The position numbers and the translations under genes are program-made. From assembly GCA_035517415.1 (NCBI GenBank), contig DATIYW010000002.1:1-17842 (forward strand): DNA of 17,842 bases. The letters are read 5' to 3'. This DNA comes from DATIYW01 sp035517415 (GTDB taxonomy: Bacteria > Acidobacteriota > Thermoanaerobaculia > Thermoanaerobaculales > Thermoanaerobaculaceae). Positions 6,924 to 15,019 of the stretch are shown piece after piece; position 1 is the first letter of the stretch; each line of letters begins with the position of its first letter. A model generated the notes under the pieces. The model was not told the DNA's origin. It ran no database searches and saw nothing but the letters and a program-made list of their open reading frames with translations.

Positions 6924-9016
6924 TCGGCCTCCTCCGCCTCTGGGCGCCGCTCGAGCACCTCCCGGATCGCGGCCGCGACCTCCGGGTCGCGGTCCCGGGC
7001 GAGCGACTCGGCGAGCTTCCGCGCCTCGGCGCCCTCGAGGTTGGCCACCGCGAGCGCGGCTTCGCGGCGGACCGTCGTGAGCGGGAAGGGGAAGCGCCAC
7101 TGGCGCAGGCCGACGATCGAGCGCAGCAGGGGCAGCGAGCTGGGGGCGCGGAGACGTCCGAGCGCCCGCACCAGCTCGACGCTGAACGGGTCGCGCAGCT
7201 GCATGCCGAGGCGGGCGCTGAGGCGCTGCTGGATCGCCCGCACCACTCGCGGGTGGGTGATCCGCGAGGCGACGTCGAGGGCGACCTGGCGCCGCGCCTC
7301 GTCCTCGTGGTCGAGGTAGCGGACCAGCAGTGCGTACCACTGCCGGTCCTCCACCGCCACGAGCGCCTTCAGCATCTCGCCCAGCACCTGCGGCTGCGCC
7401 GTCGCCAGGCGCTCCTTGACCAGCGGCACCATCTGCCGGTCGCCGAGGCGGCGGAGGAGGAAGACGGCGTTGCGGACCACGTACCAGCGGGAGTCGTCGA
7501 GCAGCGGGTAGAGGTAGGGCAGCGCACGGTCGCCGTGGCGGGCGACGACCTCGAGCAGGCGCTTGCGCACCGCCAGGCTGTCCTCCTCGACCAGGGCGTC
7601 GAGCACGGCCGGCAGCGCCCCCTCGCCGAGCGAGGCGAGGATCGCCATCACCTCCGGGTGGTGCTCGCGGTCGAACGCCTTGAAGGCGCGGATCGCCGCG
7701 GGCACTCCCGAGCCGTTCACGACCTCGCGCACCTCCGCGCTCCGCGTCGCGGCGAGGACGGCGGAGAGCTGCGCCGCGATCGCGAAGTCGCCGATGTCGA
7801 GCGCGTTGGCGAACTCCTCGGCGAGGCGGACCGCGGCGCGTGCTCCCGCCGGCTGGTCGGGCCAGATCGTGACTGCCTCCTGCAGCAGCCGCACGAGGTG
7901 GCTGCGGATCTGCTCCTCCTCGAGCGCCGCGCCGAGCTCACGGACCCACGGCGCGCCGCCCCAGTCGACCGGCGCGGCGGCCGGCTCCGGCACCGCGCCG
8001 AACGCCTCGTCGTCCGGGGTCGGCGGGAGCTGGGCGAGGAGGTGGCGGGCGCGCGCCGCGAGCGCGTCGTCGAGGCGCGGGCTCTGCTCCTCGGCCGGCG
8101 CGGCCATGCGGTGGAGCGCGCGATGCACCACCGGCGGGACCGGCGCCTGCTGGATGATCATGAACTCGACCGCGTCGAGGAACAGCTCCGCGGCGACCCA
8201 GATCGTCTCGTCCTCGTCTCCGCCGCACAGCGGCAGGTGGCGGAGGCCGACGGCGATCGCCAGCTTCTGGCGCTCCGCGTCGAGCAGGCGCACGAGGTCG
8301 AGGAAGAAGTCGCGCACCTCCGCGAGCACCGGGCGCCGCTGCGCCTCCGGCACCGCGCGCAGGATCTCCCCGAGCTGGAGGAAGAGGTGGTCGAAGAGCG
8401 TCTCCGGGTCGCTCGCGCTCACGAGGAGGTCGACCAGCATTCCCGGCGTGAGTTCGCCGGCGTCGATCTTGCCGGCGAGCGGGAACGCGCCGTCGCGGGA
8501 GAGGCGGCGCGCCAGCTCCGGGAGCACCATCAGCGACCCGAGCCGCGAGCTCGACGAGTCGGAGTCCATCAGGTGCACGCTCGAGAGGTCGATGGGGACG
8601 AACTCGAGGCCGTCGATTGCCGCCGCCGCGTCGAACAGCTCGCGCCGGTCCCCCTCGCCGGGAGGATCGTGCAGCCCGGCGAGCCGGGTCGCGAGCCCGG
8701 CGAGGCCCTCCGCGGCCGCGGGGAAGCTCAACCGCACGGCCGCCACCCCGAGGTGGAAGAGGAACTGCGCGAGGCGGGCGGCAGGAGACTGCGGAGAGAG
8801 CGCGATCTCGTTGCCGTTCCAGAAGATCTTGTCCGGGGCAATCGACAGCGTCCCGTCGGTGGCGTCCCCGGCGACCTCGGCGCTCCCGGCGCGGATGCGC
8901 TCGCGCGCGGGCTCGAGCGCGGGATGGAACTCGGGGTAGAGGCGAAGCGAGCGGCGGAGCGTCTCGATGTCGTTGAGCAGCTGAGGTACGCTCGCCTCGG
9001 GCGCGGCTACCGACAC
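6920..9016 (-). CDS. HEAT-repeat protein with N-terminal module shared with the HD protein
   Basis: A 698-residue, probably cytoplasmic protein with no signal peptide or membrane helix. Residues 449-690 hold a run of helical HEAT-like repeats of about 30 residues; clear units include LPYLYPLLDDSRWYVVRNAV and VRREAALAVANLEG. HEAT repeats normally form curved scaffolds for protein binding. The first 120 residues carry an LRLYPEFHPAL segment, then a strand with IFWNGNEI and a helix ending LAGLATRLAG. The neighbouring HD protein has a similar pattern (IGLYGAGHPRA, ELFVQGRPF, FIEELAA). The middle part is helical with acidic linkers and is unrecognised. The GTG start at 9016 has a GGGGGA-type Shine-Dalgarno and lies 14 nt after radA; the stop overlaps the HD gene start by 4 nt. 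An adaptor or regulator acting with the HD phosphohydrolase is likely but inferred. Confidence 0.82.
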   Translation of the reverse strand: MSVAAPEASVPQLLNDIETLRRSLRLYPEFHPALEPARERIRAGSAEVAGDATDGTLSIAPDKIFWNGNEIALSPQSPAARLAQFLFHLGVAAVRLSFPAAAEGLAGLATRLAGLHDPPGEGDRRELFDAAAAIDGLEFVPIDLSSVHLMDSDSSSSRLGSLMVLPELARRLSRDGAFPLAGKIDAGELTPGMLVDLLVSASDPETLFDHLFLQLGEILRAVPEAQRRPVLAEVRDFFLDLVRLLDAERQKLAIAVGLRHLPLCGGDEDETIWVAAELFLDAVEFMIIQQAPVPPVVHRALHRMAAPAEEQSPRLDDALAARARHLLAQLPPTPDDEAFGAVPEPAAAPVDWGGAPWVRELGAALEEEQIRSHLVRLLQEAVTIWPDQPAGARAAVRLAEEFANALDIGDFAIAAQLSAVLAATRSAEVREVVNGSGVPAAIRAFKAFDREHHPEVMAILASLGEGALPAVLDALVEEDSLAVRKRLLEVVARHGDRALPYLYPLLDDSRWYVVRNAVFLLRRLGDRQMVPLVKERLATAQPQVLGEMLKALVAVEDRQWYALLVRYLDHEDEARRQVALDVASRITHPRVVRAIQQRLSARLGMQLRDPFSVELVRALGRLRAPSSLPLLRSIVGLRQWRFPFPLTTVRREAALAVANLEGAEARKLAESLARDRDPEVAAAIREVLERRPEAEEAE

Positions 9017-9030
9017 GATCGTCTTCCCCC

Positions 9031-10386
9031 TCAGGAGTCTAGCATCTGGAGCAAGCGCGCGAGCTCGGCGACGTCGTGCAGGCCGACGAGCGCCATGCCC
9101 GCCGCATCTGCGGCCTTGGTGGAGGCCGGGACCGCGCAGCGCGAGAATCCGAGCGAGCGCGCCTCCTTCAGCCGTTCCGGCGCGCGGCCGACCGCGCGCA
9201 CCTCGCCGAGGAGCCCGATCTCACCGAAGCAGGCGAGGCCGTCGGCGAGCGGCCGCTCGGCCGCCGAGGACATCACCGCGGCGGCGATGCCGACGTCGAG
9301 CGCCGGCTCGTCGACCTCGAGCCCGCCGACGACGTTGACGTAGACGTCGCGGTCGCCCAGGCGCACGCCGGCGCGCTTCTCGAGCACGGCGAGGAGGAGG
9401 GCGAGGCGGCCCGCGTCGACTCCCTGGGCGACGCGGCGCGGGTTGGCGAGCGGGGAGCGGGCGACCAGCGCCTGGACCTCGACCAGCAGCGGCGTGGTGC
9501 CCTCCATGACGACCGCGACGGCCGAGCCGACGGCGCCCGGCCGGCGGTCGGAGAGCAGCACCGCCGAGGGGTTGACGAGCTCCTCGAGGCCGGTGTCGGT
9601 CATCGCGAACAACGCCAGCTCCAGCGTCGGGCCGAAGCGGTTCTTGGTGGCGCGGAGGATGCGGTGCGGGTGGCCGGTGCCGCCCGAGAACTCGACCACC
9701 GCGTCGACCAGGTGCTCGAGGCTCTTCGGGCCCGCCACCAGACCCTCCTTGGTCACGTGCCCGACCAGCACGACGGGCGGCCCGTCGCGCTTGGCGAGGT
9801 CGAGGAGCTGGCTCGCGACCTCGCGGACCTGGGTCACGCTGCCCGGCACCGCCGGAACCCGCTCCGACATCATCGCCTGCACCGAGTCGACCACCATGAG
9901 CGCCGGCCGCGACTGCCTCGCCCGCTCCGTCGCCGCCTCGACCACGGGCTCGGCGAGGAGGAACACCTCCGGGGCGACGCATCCCAGCCGGTGGGCGCGG
10001 AGGGCGACCTGGCGCGCCGACTCCTCGGCGCTGACGTAGAGGACGGCACCCGACGCGGCCTTGCGCGCCGCCGCCTGGAGCAGCAGCGTCGACTTGCCGA
10101 CGCCGGGCTCGCCGGCGAGGAGGACGACGCTGCCCGGCACGAGGCCGCCGCCGAGCACGCGGTCGAAGCCGGCGACGCCGGTGGTCACGCGCGCGGCGTC
10201 GGACAGCTCGGCCTCGGCGAGCGAGACCGGCGCGGTCCGGGGCGCGGCGTCGCGGTCCGCCTTGCGGAGCTGGTCCGGCACCGGCTCGAAGCTGTTCCAG
10301 CCGCCGCACGCGGGGCAGCGCCCGAGCCACTTCTGCGACCGCTGCCCGCAGGCCGTGCACTCGAAGACGACACCCTCGCGCGCCAC
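9031..10386 (-). CDS. radA: DNA repair protein RadA (Sms)
   Basis: RadA is a RecA-related, DnaB-like ATPase that helps branch migration and processing of recombination intermediates. The 451 residues match the family length and layout. There is an N-terminal four-cysteine zinc finger (Cys10, 13, 24, 27), then Walker A GEPGVGKST (92-100, Lys98) and Walker B ALMVVDSVQ (162-170). The family-specific KNRFG motif (248-252) is followed by a C-terminal Lon-protease-like domain with GGLEVDEPALDVGIAAA (354-370). In RadA that domain is structural rather than proteolytic. The GTG start at 10386 comes one base after the mlaD stop (TAG-C-GTG) and has no clear Shine-Dalgarno, so translation probably depends on ribosomes finishing mlaD. 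The operon also holds dnaB at its head. No oddities are seen in key residues. Confidence 0.97.
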   Translation of the reverse strand: MAREGVVFECTACGQRSQKWLGRCPACGGWNSFEPVPDQLRKADRDAAPRTAPVSLAEAELSDAARVTTGVAGFDRVLGGGLVPGSVVLLAGEPGVGKSTLLLQAAARKAASGAVLYVSAEESARQVALRAHRLGCVAPEVFLLAEPVVEAATERARQSRPALMVVDSVQAMMSERVPAVPGSVTQVREVASQLLDLAKRDGPPVVLVGHVTKEGLVAGPKSLEHLVDAVVEFSGGTGHPHRILRATKNRFGPTLELALFAMTDTGLEELVNPSAVLLSDRRPGAVGSAVAVVMEGTTPLLVEVQALVARSPLANPRRVAQGVDAGRLALLLAVLEKRAGVRLGDRDVYVNVVGGLEVDEPALDVGIAAAVMSSAAERPLADGLACFGEIGLLGEVRAVGRAPERLKEARSLGFSRCAVPASTKAADAAGMALVGLHDVAELARLLQMLDS

Positions 10387-10387
10387 G

Positions 10388-11881
10388 CTAGTGGCCGCCG
10401 AACGAGGCGGCGGTCCCGAGCAGGTACTTGAGGTCCTCGTCGCGCCAGGTCACGCCGCCGCCGAACAGCACCGAGGACCGCTGCGACCACACCGGGTCGT
10501 CCCAGCCGGCGTAGGCGAACAGGTTGTGGGTGAGGTAGTAGCGGCCCTCGAAGCGGAGGTGCGGAGGCTTCACGCTGCGGGCGAAGTCGTACGCCTCGAG
10601 TGTCAGGCGCAGTTGGTTGCGGAGCATGTCCTTGTCGATGCCGAGCCCGCCGGTGGACTCGAACAGCCCGGCGCGGAACGTCAGCCCGTCGCCGACGTGG
10701 TAGCCGACCTGGGCGTTGACGGTGTCGTTGTTCTTGTTCGTGACAACGGTCTGGGTCACGGTCTGGCCGGCGCCGCCCGGCGGCGTCGTCGTCACGGTCT
10801 GGACCGTGGTCGACGTCCGCCCCACCGGCGAGCTGACCAGCTCGAGACGGTAGAACCGCTTCTCCGTGGTCTGCAGGTCGATCCCGAAGGCGCTGCGCGA
10901 GTTGTTGTTGTCGGCGGACTTGACGCCTGGGAGCGCCTCGGCGCGCAGGTTGACGTCGAGGTGCCAGCGCTCCGCGCGGCCGATCGTGTTCCTCAGGCTC
11001 TGCACCCCGCTCTCGACCGACTTCAGGGTGCCGTTGAGGTTGTTGACCGTGGTGTCGTCGTTGATCAGCTTGCCGACCGTGCCCTCGCCGGAGGCGATCT
11101 TGCCGGTGATCTTGTTGATGTTCTCGGCCGAGACGCGCAGCTCGGCGGTGAGCTCCTTGACGTTCGAGAGCGACGCGTCGACGTTGCCGCGGTTGTCCTG
11201 GACCATCGCGTCGACGTGGTCGGCGAGCTCGACGAGCTTGTCGGCGAAGCGGGGGAGCTCGGTCTTGAGCGTCTGCGAGAAGTCGCGGAAGTTCGCCACG
11301 GTGGAGTCGACGTTGGTGCGGTTCGCCTGCACCAGGTCGCGGATGCTCGCGGTCAGGTCGCGCACGTTGTCGACGATTTGCTCCAGCCGCTTCTGGCCGG
11401 CCTCGCCGCCGATCGTCTCGCGCAGCGAGGCGCTGACCGCCTTGAGGTCGCCGCCAATGTCGCCGACCGTCTTGAGCACCTGGTCGAAGGAGACCGGGCT
11501 CGTGCCGGCGAGCACCGTGCCGGGCGGCAACGGGCCCGCCTTGAGGTCGCCGGGGTAGAGCTCGACGTACTTGTCGCCGAGCATGCCGAGGCTCGTGACC
11601 TCGGCCCGCGCGCCCTCGTGGAGGTGGACGTTGGGGTCGAGCGCGAGCGTCACCAGGGCGCGGTCGTCGTTGAGGTCGATCCGCTCGACGATCCCGACGC
11701 GGACGCCGGCGATCCGCACCGCGCTCTTCTCGTCGAGGCCGGCGACCGACGGGAACGCCGCCTGGACGCGCGTGCGCCCGCCCTTCGTGCCGATCGGGAT
11801 CTCCTCGATCTTGACGATGAACACGCCGAGGATCGCGAGCGCGATCACCATGAACACTCCGACTCGGGCGGTGTGGCTCAT
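10388..11881 (-). CDS. mlaD: MCE-domain lipid-transport protein MlaD, with long C-terminal extension
   Basis: A 497-residue MCE protein, the periplasmic substrate-binding part of an Mla-type ABC lipid transporter. One N-terminal membrane helix (about 7-25) is followed by the MCE domain (about 35-125) with AGLDEKSAVRIAGVRVG and LGMLGDKYVELYPG. Next comes a long helical stretch (about 130-305) containing two similar blocks near 183-206 and 226-249, each with an NRxNVD core. It ends in a KIASGEGTVGKLINDD segment typical of large MCE proteins. Residues 310-497 are beta-rich with aromatic girdle-like strands (RFEGRYYLTHNLFAYAGWDD) and resemble an outer-membrane barrel. E. coli MlaD has only about 180 residues. 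The ATG at 11881 forms an ATGA overlap with the mlaF stop and has AGGAGG 4 nt before it. No mlaB, mlaC or mlaA gene is visible here. Confidence 0.92.
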   Translation of the reverse strand: MSHTARVGVFMVIALAILGVFIVKIEEIPIGTKGGRTRVQAAFPSVAGLDEKSAVRIAGVRVGIVERIDLNDDRALVTLALDPNVHLHEGARAEVTSLGMLGDKYVELYPGDLKAGPLPPGTVLAGTSPVSFDQVLKTVGDIGGDLKAVSASLRETIGGEAGQKRLEQIVDNVRDLTASIRDLVQANRTNVDSTVANFRDFSQTLKTELPRFADKLVELADHVDAMVQDNRGNVDASLSNVKELTAELRVSAENINKITGKIASGEGTVGKLINDDTTVNNLNGTLKSVESGVQSLRNTIGRAERWHLDVNLRAEALPGVKSADNNNSRSAFGIDLQTTEKRFYRLELVSSPVGRTSTTVQTVTTTPPGGAGQTVTQTVVTNKNNDTVNAQVGYHVGDGLTFRAGLFESTGGLGIDKDMLRNQLRLTLEAYDFARSVKPPHLRFEGRYYLTHNLFAYAGWDDPVWSQRSSVLFGGGVTWRDEDLKYLLGTAASFGGH

Positions 11882-12678
11882 GCCACCTCCTCTTCGTCCA
11901 TCGGCTCGCCGGCGAGGAACTTCTGGATGTAGGGATCCGGCAAGTTCTTGAAGGCGTCGGGAGCGGCCGCGGCGACGATCTCGCCGCCGCGCAGCATCGC
12001 GACGCGGTCCGCGATGCGGAACGCCGACTTCATGTCGTGCGTGATCGTCACCATCGTCGCGTGGAGGTGCTCGCGCATGCCGACGATAACCTGGTCGATC
12101 ACCGCCGACGTCATCGGGTCGAGCCCGGTGTTCGGCTCGTCGAAGAGCAGGATCTGCGGCTGCAGCGAGATGGCGCGGGCGAACCCGACCCGGCGGCGCA
12201 TCCCGCCCGACAGCTCGCTGACGGCCTTGCGCTCGACGCCCTCGAGGTGCACGAGCCGGAGGCACTCCTCGACGCGGGCGGCGATCTCCTCCTCGCTCAT
12301 CCGGGTGTGGCGACGGAGCGGGAACGCGATGTTCTCGAACACGTCCAGCGAGTCGAACAGCGCCCCTTCCTGGAACGACATGCCGAACTTGCGGCGGATC
12401 TTGAGGCAGACCTCCGGCGGCGAGTTGGTGAGGTCCTCGCCGTCGACGATCACGTGCCCGCGCTCCGGGGCGATCAGCCCGATCAGGTGCTTGAGGAGGA
12501 CGCTCTTGCCGGCGCCGGAGCCGCCCACGACGACGAACGACTCGCCCTCGCCGACCTCGAGGCTCACGCCGCGCAGCACGGCGCGGCCGGCGTAGCTCTT
12601 CCACAGGTCGATGACGGCGATCTTCGGGGTCGGGTGCTCGCCGCTGGCCTTCGTGGTCTCCTCGGTCCGCTGCTCCAA
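11878..12678 (-). CDS. mlaF: Mla-type lipid transporter ATPase MlaF
   Basis: A 266-residue ABC ATPase that powers lipid movement through MlaE. All nucleotide-binding motifs are present: Walker A GGSGAGKS (52-59, Lys58), Q-loop Gln103, signature LSGGM (156-160), Walker B ILLFDEP (176-182) and H-loop His214 in TITHD. The C-terminus ends in an acidic DEEEVA tail. The LSGGMRRRVGFARAI stretch is typical of the MlaF branch. The start is taken as the TTG at 12678: it lies 29 nt after the mlaE stop, has AGAGG at usable spacing, and no ATG or GTG occurs in frame nearby. The frame stays open upstream into mlaE, but that part is only a shadow of mlaE. The first 17 residues are a short polar extension, so the start is the least certain detail. 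Confidence 0.95.
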   Translation of the reverse strand: MEQRTEETTKASGEHPTPKIAVIDLWKSYAGRAVLRGVSLEVGEGESFVVVGGSGAGKSVLLKHLIGLIAPERGHVIVDGEDLTNSPPEVCLKIRRKFGMSFQEGALFDSLDVFENIAFPLRRHTRMSEEEIAARVEECLRLVHLEGVERKAVSELSGGMRRRVGFARAISLQPQILLFDEPNTGLDPMTSAVIDQVIVGMREHLHATMVTITHDMKSAFRIADRVAMLRGGEIVAAAAPDAFKNLPDPYIQKFLAGEPMDEEEVA

Positions 12679-12707
12679 TGCGCCGCCTCTCGCCGTCCGC
12701 CCACCCC

Positions 12708-13508
12708 TCAGAAGAGGATCTTGGTGAGGAAGAAGTCCGAGACCAGGATCACGACCGAGCCCATCACCACCGCGCTGGTGGTCGACCTGCCGACGCCCTC
12801 GGCGCCACCGGTGGTGAAGAACCCCTTGGCGCAGCCGGTGACCGAGAGGATCAGCCCGAACACGGCCGCCTTGATCAGGCCGGAGAACACGTCGTTGAGG
12901 TCGAGGTACTGGAACGTCCGCTCCCAGTACTGGATCGGGTTGGCGCCGAGCAGGCCGACGGCGATCGCGTAGCCGCCGAAGATCCCCAGGCCGTTCGCCA
13001 TCGCCACCAGCGGCGGGAGCATCAGCGTCGTGGCGCCCACGCGCGGCACGATCAGGTACTGAATCGGCTCGGTCGCCATCGCGTAGAGCGCGTCGATCTG
13101 CTCGGTCACGCGCATCGTGCCGAGCTCCGCCGCGAGCGACGAGCCGATGCGCCCGGCGATCATCAGGGCGCCGAGCACCGGCGCCAGCTCGCGCGTCAGC
13201 GAGAGCGACACCACCGAGGCGACGAACCCCTCGGCGTGGAACCGCTCGAAGCCGCGGTAGGTCTGCAGCGCCAGCACCATGCCGGTGAACATCGAGGTCA
13301 GGCCGACGACCGGGATCGAGTCGACCCCGACCCGCACCATCTGCCGCACCCACTGCGGGCCGTCGAACGGGCGCCGGAACGTCCAGTAGATCGTCATGTG
13401 GAGGACGTAGAAGAACCGGCCGACCTCCTCGAACACGCCGAGGCCCCAGCGCCCCAGCCGCTCGAACACCGCGACGACGCCGGTGGCGGGGAGCGCCTCA
13501 GCGCTCAT
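12708..13508 (-). CDS. mlaE: Mla-type lipid transporter permease MlaE
   Basis: A 266-residue inner-membrane permease of the MlaE/YrbE family, which forms the transmembrane channel of the MCE lipid ABC transporter. Family signatures include SMFTGMVLALQ (72-82), RELAPVLGALMIAGRIGSSL (106-125) and MRVTEQIDAL (132-141). These precede several hydrophobic helices through LVAMANGLGIFGGYAIAVGL and a final VVILVSDFFLTKILF helix. An N-terminal amphipathic segment before residue 60 fits the interface helix of MlaE. The ATG at 13508 lies inside the end of dnaB (11-nt overlap) with a GGAG about 10 nt before it, so expression is probably tied to dnaB. The transported lipid and its direction cannot be read from sequence. 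Confidence 0.96.
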   Translation of the reverse strand: MSAEALPATGVVAVFERLGRWGLGVFEEVGRFFYVLHMTIYWTFRRPFDGPQWVRQMVRVGVDSIPVVGLTSMFTGMVLALQTYRGFERFHAEGFVASVVSLSLTRELAPVLGALMIAGRIGSSLAAELGTMRVTEQIDALYAMATEPIQYLIVPRVGATTLMLPPLVAMANGLGIFGGYAIAVGLLGANPIQYWERTFQYLDLNDVFSGLIKAAVFGLILSVTGCAKGFFTTGGAEGVGRSTTSAVVMGSVVILVSDFFLTKILF

Positions 13509-14964
13509 AGCTGGTGAACTCCGGGTTCTCGAAGCGCGTGAACTGGTCCAGATAGACGAGCTTGAACATGTCGGTGGGGCCGTTGCGCTGCTTGGCGATG
13601 ATCACCTCGGCCATGCCGAGGTCCTCCTCCTCCTCGGCGCTCTCCGGCGGCTGCAGGGCGCGGTTCTTGCGGTTGATGAAGATGACCACGTCGGCGTCCT
13701 GCTCGATCGACCCGGACTCGCGCAGGTCGGAGAGCTGCGGCCGCTGGTCGCCGCGCCGCTCCGGGTTGCGCGAGAGCTGCGAGATGACCAGCAGCGGCAC
13801 GTTGAGCTGCTTGGCGACCGCCTTCAGGCCGCGCGAGATCGCCGACACCTCCTGGGTGCGGTTCTCGGCCTTGGCGCCGGAGCCCATCAGCTGCAGGTAG
13901 TCGACCACGACCAGGTCGAGCCCGTGCTCCATCAGCTGGCGGCGGCACTTGCCGCGCAGCTCGAGCACCGAGATGCTGGCGGTGTCGTCGATCCACAGCG
14001 GCGCCTCGGCGAGGCGGTCGGCGGCCTCCGCCAGCCGCTGCCAGTCGGAGGCCTCCTGGCGCGGGTCGGAGCGGTCGACGCTCTTCGAGAGCAGGCCGCG
14101 CGTAAGGCGCTTGAGGTTGATGCGCGCCTCGGCGGCGAGCAGGCGCCGCACCAGCGCGGTGGCGGACATCTCGAGCGAGAACACCGCGACCTTGAGTCCC
14201 TGGCGCACCGAGCAGGTGGCGGCGATGTTGAGCGCCATCGCGGTCTTGCCGACGCCGGGCCGGGCCGCGAGGATGATGAGGTCCTGGCGCTGCAGGCCGG
14301 ACGTCAGCTCGTCGAGGCGGTAGAAGCCGGTGGTGATGCCGGTGTAGGGAGCGCTCGAGCGGGAGACGCGCTCGATGTGCGCGACCTCCTCGTGGGCGAG
14401 GCGGCCGACCTGCTGCAGCCCGCCGCGCATCGCCCGCTCGGCGATCGCGAGGATCTGCGTCTCGGCCGCGTCGAGCGCGTCCATCGCGGTGCCCTCGGGG
14501 CGCCCCGCCGAGACCATCAGCTCCTGCGAGATCCGCAGCAGCTGGCGCTTGACCGAGTGCTCGCGGACGATCGCGGCGTAGTGCTCGACGTTGGCAGGGT
14601 CCGGCAGCTCGTCGGCGAGGCTGGCGACGTACGCGACGCCGCCGACGTCGGCGAGGAACCCCTGGCGCTGCAGCTCGTCGTTGGTGGTGAGCAGGTCGAT
14701 GTCGCGGTTGGCGGCGGCGAGCCCGGCGAACGCCTCGAAAATCATGCGGTGGGCGTCGACGTAGAAGTCGGCCGCGCCGATCGAGTCGACGACACGGTAG
14801 AAGCAGTTGGCGTCGGCGAGGACCGCTCCCAGCACGGCGCGCTCGGCGGCCGGGTTCGAAGGCAGGGTGAGCGCGGGCGGCGCGGCGGCGGTCGAGACAC
14901 CGTCCACCGGCGCCGCGGCGGGCCTGCCGCCCGGGCGCGCCTTGCTCCTCGTCGTGGCGCTCAC
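13498..14964 (-). CDS. dnaB: Replicative DNA helicase DnaB
   Basis: DnaB is the hexameric ATP-driven helicase that unwinds DNA at the replication fork. The 488-residue protein has an Ala/Pro-rich tail (1-33), the helical DnaB N-terminal domain (about 34-135), a linker, and a RecA-like motor. Motor motifs include Walker A ARPGVGKT (234-241, Lys240), the FSLEMS strand (262-267), Walker B DLVVVDYLQL (350-359), and a SQLSRNPERR plus DLRESGSIEQDAD region (395-425). The arginine-finger segment is KQRNGPT (458-464). No intein interrupts it. An ATG 14 codons upstream (15006) is open in frame, but I prefer the GTG at 14964. The extra residues look unlike the family, and a strong -10-like TAGGAT lies between the two starts and would exclude the upstream one from the mRNA. 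This gene heads a seven-gene operon. Confidence 0.96.
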   Translation of the reverse strand: MSATTRSKARPGGRPAAAPVDGVSTAAAPPALTLPSNPAAERAVLGAVLADANCFYRVVDSIGAADFYVDAHRMIFEAFAGLAAANRDIDLLTTNDELQRQGFLADVGGVAYVASLADELPDPANVEHYAAIVREHSVKRQLLRISQELMVSAGRPEGTAMDALDAAETQILAIAERAMRGGLQQVGRLAHEEVAHIERVSRSSAPYTGITTGFYRLDELTSGLQRQDLIILAARPGVGKTAMALNIAATCSVRQGLKVAVFSLEMSATALVRRLLAAEARINLKRLTRGLLSKSVDRSDPRQEASDWQRLAEAADRLAEAPLWIDDTASISVLELRGKCRRQLMEHGLDLVVVDYLQLMGSGAKAENRTQEVSAISRGLKAVAKQLNVPLLVISQLSRNPERRGDQRPQLSDLRESGSIEQDADVVIFINRKNRALQPPESAEEEEDLGMAEVIIAKQRNGPTDMFKLVYLDQFTRFENPEFTSYER

Positions 14965-14971
14965 GGTTGGA

Positions 14972-14980
14972 ATCCTAGCA
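14972..14980 (-). promoter_or_regulatory. Putative extended -10 promoter of dnaB operon
   Basis: On the minus strand TG-C-TAGGAT is a good extended -10 element. It ends 7 nt before the GTG at 14964, so the transcript would start at or within one base of the start codon, giving a leaderless mRNA. AGGA within it could instead be read as a weak Shine-Dalgarno. The -35 position (minus-strand TCAGGA) is weak, as is usual for extended -10 promoters. Transcription start is not proven. Confidence 0.5.
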
Positions 14981-14995
14981 CGCTCGCACCGTGCT
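14977..14995. repeat. Inverted repeat in the dnaB/iscS divergent promoter region
   Basis: AGCACG (14977-14982) and CGTGCT (14990-14995) are perfect inverted 6-bp arms around a 7-nt centre. The repeat covers the spacer of the putative dnaB promoter and lies about 31-49 nt before the desulfurase start, overlapping its -35 region. It could be an operator acting on both promoters. Arms of this size also arise by chance. Confidence 0.3.
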
Positions 14996-15013
14996 CCTGA
15001 GGCCATGGGGCGA

Positions 15014-15019
15014 TAGAAT
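15014..15019 (+). promoter_or_regulatory. Putative -10 element of the cysteine desulfurase gene
   Basis: TAGAAT is close to the TATAAT consensus and stands out in this GC-rich DNA. Six bases separate it from the GTG at 15026, which places the expected transcription start exactly on the start codon, so the mRNA would be leaderless. No Shine-Dalgarno fits this start. The -35 (TGCTCC at 17-nt spacing) is weak. Confidence 0.5.

Noticed and set aside
6924..7340. A 139-codon upstream extension of the HD gene
   Set aside because: It lies inside the HEAT gene in another frame, has low-complexity Arg/Pro/Gly composition, and the GTG at 6923 has a strong ribosome site and a 4-nt overlap.
5772..9343. 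Long + strand open frames opposite the HD and HEAT genes
   Set aside because: They are antisense shadows with biased composition (Arg, Glu, Leu, Ala, Val, His) and no motifs; the minus strand has clear domains and tight operon spacing.
11882..12604. An upstream extension of mlaD within mlaF
   Set aside because: The extension is a shadow of mlaF. The ATG at 11881 gives the membrane helix at the expected N-terminus and an ATGA overlap.
9076..15000. Long + strand open frames opposite radA, mlaD, mlaF, mlaE and dnaB
   Set aside because: The minus-strand genes carry full family motifs; the opposite frames are compositional artefacts of high GC at third positions.
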